From Acidimicrobiales bacterium (GTDB taxonomy: Bacteria > Actinomycetota > Acidimicrobiia > Acidimicrobiales > CADCSY01), in NCBI GenBank assembly GCA_030447125.1, contig JAUJLZ010000043.1, forward strand, positions 1-10,900: a DNA stretch of 10,900 nucleotides, in the 5' to 3' direction. This document shows, piece by piece, positions 5,108-10,900 of this stretch. Made by a program: the position numbers and the translations under genes. Positions within the stretch are counted from its first letter, which is position 1. Each line of letters begins with the position of its first letter. The notes beneath the pieces are model-generated. The model had not been told where the DNA came from and made no database searches. It saw only the letters and a list, made by a program, of their open reading frames with translations.

Positions 5108-6937
5108 TCAGTCCGGGCTCCGCTCCACGACGGTGGTGCTCGTGGGGAAGGGAAAGCTGCTGGTCGTGGTCGACGGCGTGGTCGTCGAGGTCGTCGTCGT
5201 GGAGGGAGCCGCCGTGGTGGTGGTAGCCGGGCCCGTGGACACGATCAGGGTGACGGTGCTGCCCTCGGGGGCCTCGGTCCCGGCCGCAGGCTCTGTGCCG
5301 ATGACGATGCCGGTGGCCTGGTTGGCCGCCTCTTGGCGGATCTGCGGGCGGAAGCCGGCGTTGATGAGGGTGTTGAGGGCGGCGTCTTGTTGGTTGCCAA
5401 TGACCGAGGGAACCCTCACCAGGGGCGGTCCGCTGGAGACCTGCACCACCACGGTCGAGCCCACCGGGACCTCCTCGCCCTCGGCCGGGTTGGAGGAGAT
5501 CACGTCGCCCTCGTCCACCTCGGTGCTCTCCTGGCGCTCGAATCGGGGAACCAGGCGGGCGGTGTCGAGCCGACCTCGGGCATCCAGCTCGGACAGGCCC
5601 TCGATCTCGGGGACCACCACCCGCTCGGTGCCGGCACTGACCACGAGGTTGACGGCTGAGTCCTCCTCGACCGTCTCGCCGGCGGGGGGGTCCGAACTGA
5701 GGACCACGCCCGGCTCCTCGTCGGGGCTCTCCTCGGGGGTGACTTCACCCACGGCCAGGTTGGCCTCGGCCAGCTCAGCTCGGGCCTCAGCTTCGGTCAA
5801 CCCTTCGAGGCGGGGGACCTCGACCTCGGTGGCGTCGTCGCCGCCCAGACCGAGGTTGGAGGCCAGCAGGAACAACAGACCGGCCAGCACGGCCAGCAGG
5901 GCGACCAGGACCACGATGAAGGCGGTGTTCTGGCGGCGGGGCGGCTCCTCGTAGTAACGGTCCTCCTCCTGGCGAATGGTTCGGATCTCTTGGGCTGCGG
6001 GGATCGCCCGGGTGGCCCCCACGTCAGCGGCTGGGGCCACGTTGACGGCCCGGGTGGCGGCGTCGACGGGCAGCGGGGGAGGCACCAGGGCGGCGGCGGT
6101 CACCTGGCTGCCCTCCCGGAACCGGCGCAGATCGGCCCGCAGGTCCTCGGCCGAGGCGTAGCGATCACCGGTGTCCTTGGCCATGGCCTTGAGCACCACG
6201 GCCTCCAGGGCCGGGGGGATGTCCCGGTTGCGGCTCCGGGGCGACTCGGGGGTCTCCTGCACGTGCTTGTAGGCCACCGACACCGGGCTGTCGCCGGTGA
6301 AGGGCGGCCGACCGGTGAGCATCTCGTAGAGGACCACACCGAGGGAGTAGACGTCGCTGCGGGGGTCGACCGACTCGCCCCGGGCCTGCTCGGGCGAGAA
6401 GTAGGTGGCGGTGCCCATGACGGTGCCCGCCTGGGTCAGGTTCTCCTGGTTGGAGACGGCCCGGGCGATCCCGAAGTCGGCCACGTTGACCTGGCCGCTC
6501 GGGGAGATGATGACGTTGCCGGGCTTCACGTCGCGGTGCACCACGCCGTTGCGGTGGGCGAAGCCCAAGGCGGCGGCCGCGTCGGCGGTGATGTCGGCGG
6601 CCCGGTCGGGGTGCAGGCGGCCCTCGTCCTTGATGATCTGGGCCAGGCTCCGGCCTTCGATGTACTCCATGACGATGAAGTACGTCCCGCCTTCCTCCCC
6701 CCAGTCGTAGACCGACACGATGTTGGGGTGGCTGAGGTTGGCGGCGGCCTGGGCCTCCCGGCGGAAGCGCTGGACGAAGGTGGGGTCGGTGGCGAACTCG
6801 GGGAAGAGCACCTTGACCGCCACGGGCCGGTCGAGCAGCGCGTCGCGGGCCAAGAAGACGTCGGCCATGCCGCCCCGGGCGATGCGCCGGTGCAACTCGT
6901 AGCGGGCGTTGAAGATCCGCTGCTCCTCCTCGGCCAT
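5108..6937 (-). CDS. pknB: PASTA-domain Ser/Thr protein kinase PknB
   Basis: A 609-residue transmembrane kinase that senses peptidoglycan fragments and phosphorylates cell-wall and division proteins. Kinase domain, residues 13-275: Gly-rich loop RGGMADV (21-27), ATP-binding Lys42 in VAVK, Glu61, catalytic HRDVKPGN (133-140), DFG (153-155), and an activation loop with Thr171 and Thr175 before SPEQ (180-183). A linker (276-336) precedes one membrane helix (about 338-358). Outside are three PASTA domains (about 371-436, 438-502, 505-568), then a 40-residue Thr/Ser-rich tail. Mycobacterial PknB has four PASTA domains and no such tail. All catalytic residues are present. The ATG at 6937 lies 11 codons before the RYEL start of the kinase fold; a TAGTCT hexamer 6 bases upstream, rather than a ribosome binding site, supports it. 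pbpA ends 23 bases upstream, and there is no pknA between them, unlike M. tuberculosis. Confidence 0.96.
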   Translation of the reverse strand: MAEEEQRIFNARYELHRRIARGGMADVFLARDALLDRPVAVKVLFPEFATDPTFVQRFRREAQAAANLSHPNIVSVYDWGEEGGTYFIVMEYIEGRSLAQIIKDEGRLHPDRAADITADAAAALGFAHRNGVVHRDVKPGNVIISPSGQVNVADFGIARAVSNQENLTQAGTVMGTATYFSPEQARGESVDPRSDVYSLGVVLYEMLTGRPPFTGDSPVSVAYKHVQETPESPRSRNRDIPPALEAVVLKAMAKDTGDRYASAEDLRADLRRFREGSQVTAAALVPPPLPVDAATRAVNVAPAADVGATRAIPAAQEIRTIRQEEDRYYEEPPRRQNTAFIVVLVALLAVLAGLLFLLASNLGLGGDDATEVEVPRLEGLTEAEARAELAEANLAVGEVTPEESPDEEPGVVLSSDPPAGETVEEDSAVNLVVSAGTERVVVPEIEGLSELDARGRLDTARLVPRFERQESTEVDEGDVISSNPAEGEEVPVGSTVVVQVSSGPPLVRVPSVIGNQQDAALNTLINAGFRPQIRQEAANQATGIVIGTEPAAGTEAPEGSTVTLIVSTGPATTTTAAPSTTTTSTTTPSTTTSSFPFPTSTTVVERSPD

Positions 6938-6943
6938 GTCGAG

Positions 6944-6949
6944 AGACTA
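6944..6949 (-). promoter_or_regulatory. Candidate -10 element (TAGTCT) of pknB
   Basis: On the minus strand TAGTCT is followed by 6 bases (ctcgac) and the pknB ATG, in the 23-base gap after pbpA. It fits TANNNT and a leaderless start. No Shine-Dalgarno sequence is present. If real, the kinase can be transcribed apart from pstP-rodA-pbpA. Confidence 0.4.
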
Positions 6950-6960
6950 GGCGGAGCGGC

Positions 6961-8418
6961 TCACGGCGCCGTCGCGTCGAGCGCGGCGCTGAGCACGGCC
7001 TGGGCGATGGGGGCGGCTACTCGTCCGCCGGTCTGCTCGCTGGCTCCGGGCTGGGCCTCCACGATGACCGCCACTGCCACCCGGGGGGCGTCGGCGGGGG
7101 CGAAGCCCACGATCCAGGCATGGGACAGGCCGTTGCCGAGCTGGGCGGTCCCCGTCTTGCCTGCGGTGGCGACCCCGGCCACGGCCAGGCGGCTGGCGGT
7201 GCCCCCTTCCACCACCCCGGTCATGGCATCGGTCAGCGTGGCGGCCACCTGGGGACTCGTGGCCCGGGTCCAGGACCGGGGCTCGAAGCGGTCGATCACC
7301 TCGCCCTGGTCGTCGCGCACCTCGGCCATCACGTGGGGCACCATCACCTCACCGCCGTTGGCTACCCCGGCCGCCACCAGGGCCATCTGCAGTGGGGTGG
7401 AGCGCACGGCGTTCTGGCCGATGGCGGTCATGGCCAGGACCGGGGTGTTTTGGACGAAAAAGGCGGCGTCCCTGACCGGCGACGCCACCACCCCGGGAAG
7501 GTCGAGGGGCGGGACGTCGTTGAACCCGAAGGCCTCGGCCTGGCGCACGAGCACGTCGGCGCCGAGGTCGACGCCCATCTGGGCGAAGGCGGTGTTGCAC
7601 GACACCTGCAGGATCTGGAACAACGTCCCGCCGCAGGTGCTGTTCCCGAAGTTGTTGATGGGGTTGGTCGTGAGGGGGGGGACATAGCCCGAGCTCGACG
7701 GGTACCGAGGGCGGTCGACCGAGACCAGGCCGCTGGAGAGCCCGGCGGCGGCGGTGACCACCTTGAAGGTGGATCCGGGGAAGAACGTCTCGCGGTAGGT
7801 GGCGGGCAGGAGCGGTTGGGCTTCATCGGCGAGGAGGCGCTCCCGAGCGTCCTGGGCGGCTTCGATGTCGACCGAGGACAGCAGCCCGGGGTCGTAGCTG
7901 GGAAAGTTCCACAGGGCCAGCACCGCGCCGTCCCGCGGGTCGAGGGCCACGACCGAGCCGCGGGTCTCTCCCAGGGCGTCGCGGGCCACCCGCTGCACCT
8001 CGGGGGCGATGGTGAGGGCGACGTCGGCGGTGCGAGGCTCGCCGAGGAGCAGCTCGCCGATGTCGCTGAAGCTCTCGGTGGTGCGACCGGCGAGCACGTC
8101 GTTGTAGGAGCGCTCCACACCGTCGGCCCCGGCGATGAAGGAGAAGTACCCGGTCACCCCGGCGAAGAGCTCACCTTCGGGGTACTCCCGCTGGCGCTCG
8201 AAACGGCCCTCGGCCGGCACCGACCGGGCCAGCACGGTGCCGTCGGCGGCGACGATCTGGCCTCGGGGGCGGCTGAAGTCTCGCACGATGGCGCGGGTGT
8301 TGTTGGGGTTGTTGTTGTAGGAGTCGGCCCGCAGGACCTGGATGACGTTGAGCTGGACGAACAGGGCGCCGAAGAGGACGAGCAGGCCGATGCCCAGGCG
8401 CCGGATCTGGCGGTTCAC
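6961..8418 (-). CDS. pbpA: Class B penicillin-binding protein PbpA (peptidoglycan transpeptidase)
   Basis: A 485-residue D,D-transpeptidase that cross-links peptidoglycan on the outer face of the membrane. One N-terminal membrane anchor (about residues 8-28) is followed by the PBP dimerisation-type region beginning RGQIVAADGTVLA (52-64). The transpeptidase domain has all three active-site motifs: STFK (Ser216, Lys219, in FFPGSTFK), SCN (274-276) and KTG (421-423). Length is close to M. tuberculosis PbpA (491 residues). C262 and C275 flank the active site; mycobacterial PbpA has a disulfide in this region, so an equivalent bond is possible. The GTG start at 8418 gives a short basic MNRQIRR before the anchor, as in homologues; GGGACGG upstream is a weak ribosome binding site. 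It follows rodA by 40 bases and precedes pknB, the usual pairing of a SEDS polymerase with its transpeptidase. Confidence 0.95.
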   Translation of the reverse strand: MNRQIRRLGIGLLVLFGALFVQLNVIQVLRADSYNNNPNNTRAIVRDFSRPRGQIVAADGTVLARSVPAEGRFERQREYPEGELFAGVTGYFSFIAGADGVERSYNDVLAGRTTESFSDIGELLLGEPRTADVALTIAPEVQRVARDALGETRGSVVALDPRDGAVLALWNFPSYDPGLLSSVDIEAAQDARERLLADEAQPLLPATYRETFFPGSTFKVVTAAAGLSSGLVSVDRPRYPSSSGYVPPLTTNPINNFGNSTCGGTLFQILQVSCNTAFAQMGVDLGADVLVRQAEAFGFNDVPPLDLPGVVASPVRDAAFFVQNTPVLAMTAIGQNAVRSTPLQMALVAAGVANGGEVMVPHVMAEVRDDQGEVIDRFEPRSWTRATSPQVAATLTDAMTGVVEGGTASRLAVAGVATAGKTGTAQLGNGLSHAWIVGFAPADAPRVAVAVIVEAQPGASEQTGGRVAAPIAQAVLSAALDATAP

Positions 8419-8441
8419 CGGACCGTCCCGGCTCTGGCCCC

Positions 8442-8518
8442 GTCAGGCGCTGGCATGGTCAGGCGCTGGCCCGGTCGGCGCTGGCCCGGTCGGCGCTGGC
8501 CCGGTCGGCGTTGGCGTT
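8442..8518 (-). repeat. 15/16-bp tandem repeat spanning the rodA 3' end
   Basis: Five units in a row on the plus strand. Units 8474-8488 and 8489-8503 are identical (gtcggcgctggcccg). Unit 8458-8473 is the same with one extra A after gtc. Unit 8442-8457 also has the extra A plus changes at its end. Unit 8504-8518 is diverged at four positions. The 15-base units encode ADRAS in RodA; the extra base in the next unit creates the TGA stop. Confidence 0.88.
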
Positions 8519-9778
8519 GTCGTCGGAGATGCGGATGAGCAGGGCCAAGAGGATGTAGTTGGCGATCAGGGAGGATCCCCCGTAGGAGACGAACGGAAGG
8601 GTGATCCCGGTGAGGGGCACCAGGCGGATGACCCCGCCGATGATGATGAACGACTGGATGCCGAGGATGGCCGTCAGGCCGGTGGCCAGCAGCTTGTTGA
8701 AGGGAGCCTCGGCCCGCAGGGCGATGCGCAGCCCGGTCCCCACCATGAGGAGGTAGGCGACCAGTAGGGCGGCCGACCCCAACAGGCCCAGCTCCTCGCC
8801 GATGGCGGCGAAGATGAAGTCGGTCTCGACGAGGGGGATGCGGTCGGGGTTGCCCAGGCCGGGCCCGGTGCCGGCGACACCCCCCCAGGCCAGGGCGAAG
8901 GTGGCCTGGACCACCTGGAACCCCTGGTCGGTGACGTCGGACCAGGGGTTCAACCAGATGGCGATGCGCCGCTGCACGTGGGCGAAGATGTTCCAGGCAG
9001 CGAAGGCTCCTCCGGCGAACAGCACAGCGCTCACGGCCAGGTACGAGGCCCGTTCGGTGGCCACCCAGAGCATGACGACGAACAGGGCGAAGAACAGCAG
9101 CGACGATCCCAGGTCGCGCTGGGCGGTCATGACCAACAGCGAGGCGGCCCAGGCCAGGACCACAGGCCCGAAATGGCGCAGGTCGGGCAGGGTCAGGGGT
9201 CCGATCCGGTTGGCGGCCATTCCCAGCACCTCGCGCTTCTCGACCAGGTACGAGGCGAAGAACACGGCCAAGATGATCTTGGCGAACTCTCCGGGCTGGA
9301 AGCTGATGGGTCCGAGCTGGACCCAGATCCGGGCGCCGTTGACCGTCTTGCCGATGATCGGGACGAGCGGCAGCAACAGCAGCCCGACGCCGGCGAGCAT
9401 GAAGGTGTAGCGGTAGCGCTCGAGGTCACGGGTACGCCGGACCACGGCCAGGGTGACCACGAACGCGGTGATCCCCACCGCCGTCCAGGTGGCCTGCAGG
9501 CCGGCCAGGTCCTCGTCGAGGCGGGCGATCCAGACGTAGCCCAAGCCGTTGAGCAGGCCGGCGATGGGCAACAGGACCCCGTCGCCGCCGGGGGCGAGGC
9601 GCCGGGTGGCCACGTGGGCGCCGGCGAGCAGGGCCAGCACGATGCCGAGGAAGGGCCCGATGTCGGCGGGCAGGTCGGCGGTGGTCGCCAGGCTGGCCAG
9701 CGTGTAGGCGCCGGCGGTGATGACGATGACCAGCAGGATCAGGCCGAGCTCGGTGTTGCGCCGGACGACGGGGATCAA
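8459..9778 (-). CDS. rodA: SEDS family peptidoglycan polymerase RodA/FtsW
   Basis: A 439-residue polytopic membrane protein of the SEDS family with about ten to twelve helices. It polymerises glycan strands from lipid II and works with a class B PBP, here PbpA encoded next. Family signatures: NGARIWVQLGPISFQPGEFAKI (split around 147-167), AQRDLGSS (219-226), NPWSDVTDQGFQVVQA (277-292, where D281 lies in the segment holding the proposed catalytic Asp), TDFIFAAIGEELGLLG (319-334) and PLTGITLPFVSYGGSS (388-403). Position between pstP and pbpA supports RodA rather than FtsW. The start is TTG at 9778, overlapping the pstP stop as TTGA, with GGGAGG 3 bases upstream, so translation is probably coupled. 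After the last helix the tail is hydrophilic and repetitive (NANADRASADRASADRASA), an unusual end that comes from a tandem repeat. Confidence 0.95.
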   Translation of the reverse strand: MIPVVRRNTELGLILLVIVITAGAYTLASLATTADLPADIGPFLGIVLALLAGAHVATRRLAPGGDGVLLPIAGLLNGLGYVWIARLDEDLAGLQATWTAVGITAFVVTLAVVRRTRDLERYRYTFMLAGVGLLLLPLVPIIGKTVNGARIWVQLGPISFQPGEFAKIILAVFFASYLVEKREVLGMAANRIGPLTLPDLRHFGPVVLAWAASLLVMTAQRDLGSSLLFFALFVVMLWVATERASYLAVSAVLFAGGAFAAWNIFAHVQRRIAIWLNPWSDVTDQGFQVVQATFALAWGGVAGTGPGLGNPDRIPLVETDFIFAAIGEELGLLGSAALLVAYLLMVGTGLRIALRAEAPFNKLLATGLTAILGIQSFIIIGGVIRLVPLTGITLPFVSYGGSSLIANYILLALLIRISDDNANADRASADRASADRASA

Positions 9779-10900
9779 CGGCCTCCCGTCCCGGTGAGGG
9801 CCCCGGTGCTGGTCGTGGTCGTGGTGGACGACGTCGTGGATGTCATGGACGTCGTGGTGGTGGTCGTGCGGCGCTCGGCCGCAGCCTGTTCCTCCAGGGC
9901 GGCGACGTACTCACGAGCCTGGGCCAGCGACGGCTCTTCCTTGCCGGCGGTGACTGCAGGTTGGCGGGCCGGGGGCACCTCGTCCAAGGTGAGCTCGGTG
10001 CGTTCGGCCAGCGTCGGCTGGATCCACAACAGGCCGCCCGGACGCCCCCGGTAGATCACGACCTGCTCGTCGTCCACGCCCACGTGGTAGGTGCTGCGGG
10101 CGAACCAGGCCACGGCGCCGCCGGCGCCACCGAGCACGATCAGCAGGCTGGCGACGAACAGCAGTGAGCGCCAGGTCACCCTCCGGGGCCGGTGCGTGGC
10201 GGCCGTCTTGGCGGTGGAGGGGGCAGGGGAGGTGGAGGAGCCAGGTGAGGGGGCGCCGGCGGGGGAGGGGGCGGAAGCATCGGCGGGGACCGAGGTGGCG
10301 GGGACGCTGGTGGTGGCGGGAGGGCGCGTGGCCACGGTTGGGGTGGCCAGGGCGGCGGAGGCGACCCCGGCCCGGTCGTCGTCGTCCACCACGTCGACGA
10401 CCACCACGCTCACGTTGTCGCGCCCGCCGTGCTGGTTGGCCAGCGCCACCAGCTCTTGGGCGGCGTCTTCGGGATCGGCTAGGCGACGCAGCACCGCAGA
10501 CATGCGGTCGTCGTCGACCTCGTTGAACAGCCCGTCGCTGCACAACAGGTAACGGTCACCCCGCTGGGGCACGATCTCCCAGGTGTCGACCTCGACGTCG
10601 GGTTCGTTGCCCAACACCCGGGTCAAGATGTTGCGTTGCGGGTGGGTGCGGGCCTCCTCGGCAGAGAGCCGGCCCTCTCGGACCAGGTCCTCCACCAGGC
10701 TGTGGTCGTCGGTGATCTGGGTGACGTCGCCGTCGTGGAACTGATAGACGCGCGAGTCGCCCACGTTGGCCACGACGATGCGCTCGTCGTCAGGATCACC
10801 GCCTGCGTCACCCGGCCCGTCTGCCTCACCGTCGCCCTCGCCAGTGGCGCCGGGGACCAGGGCGACCACGCACATGGTGGTGCCCATGCCCCGCAGCTCG
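9775..10900 (-). CDS. pstP: PP2C-type Ser/Thr protein phosphatase PstP, 5' end outside window
   Basis: A metal-dependent PPM/PP2C phosphatase missing its N-terminus, which lies past the right edge; about 374 residues are visible, from ELRGMGTTM. It reverses phosphorylation by PknB-type kinases. Motifs in order, numbered from the Met at 10887: GMGTT, VGDSRVY (42-48), TDDHSLVEDLV (59-69), QRNILTRVLG (84-93), LLCSDGL (114-120, metal-binding Asp) and GGRDNVSVVVV (154-164). A Ser/Pro/Thr-rich linker (about 182-230), one membrane helix (about 241-263) and an outer domain follow, as in mycobacterial PstP, then a Thr-rich end (341-370). Oddity: between strand MCVVAL and the GDSR strand there is an added loop of about 25 residues made of Gly, Asp and Glu. 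The Met at 10887 is internal, not the start. The stop overlaps the rodA start. Confidence 0.94.
   Translation of the reverse strand, partial: ELRGMGTTMCVVALVPGATGEGDGEADGPGDAGGDPDDERIVVANVGDSRVYQFHDGDVTQITDDHSLVEDLVREGRLSAEEARTHPQRNILTRVLGNEPDVEVDTWEIVPQRGDRYLLCSDGLFNEVDDDRMSAVLRRLADPEDAAQELVALANQHGGRDNVSVVVVDVVDDDDRAGVASAALATPTVATRPPATTSVPATSVPADASAPSPAGAPSPGSSTSPAPSTAKTAATHRPRRVTWRSLLFVASLLIVLGGAGGAVAWFARSTYHVGVDDEQVVIYRGRPGGLLWIQPTLAERTELTLDEVPPARQPAVTAGKEEPSLAQAREYVAALEEQAAAERRTTTTTTSMTSTTSSTTTTTSTGALTGTGGR

Noticed and set aside
5990..7687. Plus-strand ORF of 565 codons opposite pknB and pbpA
   Set aside because: It has no domain and Gly/His/Val-rich composition. It lies antisense to the kinase catalytic motifs and the PBP active site, which are clearly coding.
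7120..8538. Plus-strand ORF of 472 codons opposite pbpA
   Set aside because: The composition (Gly, Glu, His, Asp) is that of an antisense shadow, and the minus strand encodes STFK, SCN and KTG in the right order.
8978..10054. Plus-strand ORF of 358 codons opposite rodA and pstP
   Set aside because: Dominated by Gln, Gly, Asp and Glu with no fold signal. It is the complement of hydrophobic RodA helices.
9775..10887. ATG at 10887 as the true start of the phosphatase
   Set aside because: It is the Met of the conserved GMGTT motif inside the PP2C domain. The frame stays open to the window edge, and the N-terminal PP2C motifs must lie beyond it.

Overview
The window is about 70% GC by eye, has many GTG starts and one TTG start, and carries the cell-wall growth and division locus found in many Actinobacteria. 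The best fit is an actinobacterium, possibly a deep-branching lineage such as Acidimicrobiia. That placement is an inference: it rests on the locus having the mycobacterial order (crgA, then the trpG/pabA amidotransferase, pknB, pbpA, rodA, pstP) without pknA and without the DUF881 gene that mycobacteria carry next to trpG.

The left part (1-2335) holds DNA-repair genes. The 3' end of a bacterial Ku gene runs rightward and converges, 17 bases away, on a leftward RecQ-family helicase. Diverging from recQ is a small predicted membrane protein with a zinc-ribbon-like Cys/His cluster. A short gap with two possible hairpins follows.

The middle part (2336-5075) has a leftward pair: crgA, then a large DUF2079 membrane protein starting 6 bases after the crgA stop. 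Diverging from crgA is a rightward pair: a 65-residue helical protein of unknown function, and the glutamine amidotransferase subunit PabA/TrpG in the same reading frame 42 bases later.

The right part (5108-10900) is one leftward gene cluster, in transcription order: pstP (5' end outside the window), rodA, pbpA, pknB. It encodes a Ser/Thr phosphatase, a SEDS glycan polymerase, its partner class B transpeptidase, and a PASTA-domain Ser/Thr kinase. Together they make and regulate peptidoglycan during growth and septation, while CrgA is a divisome and elongation scaffold that in mycobacteria contacts the same machinery. The pstP-rodA junction overlaps (TTGA), which suggests translational coupling.

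No mobile element, CRISPR array, tRNA or rRNA was seen, and no gene-free stretch exceeds about 110 bases. Nothing here amounts to a clearly new system. The most interesting points are at the edges of known genes: a recurring TANNNT hexamer 6-8 bases before four start codons that lack a ribosome binding site (suggesting leaderless transcripts), short in-frame tandem repeats at the termini of Ku, CrgA and RodA, an acidic insertion in the PP2C domain, and the uncharacterised 65-residue protein upstream of pabA.
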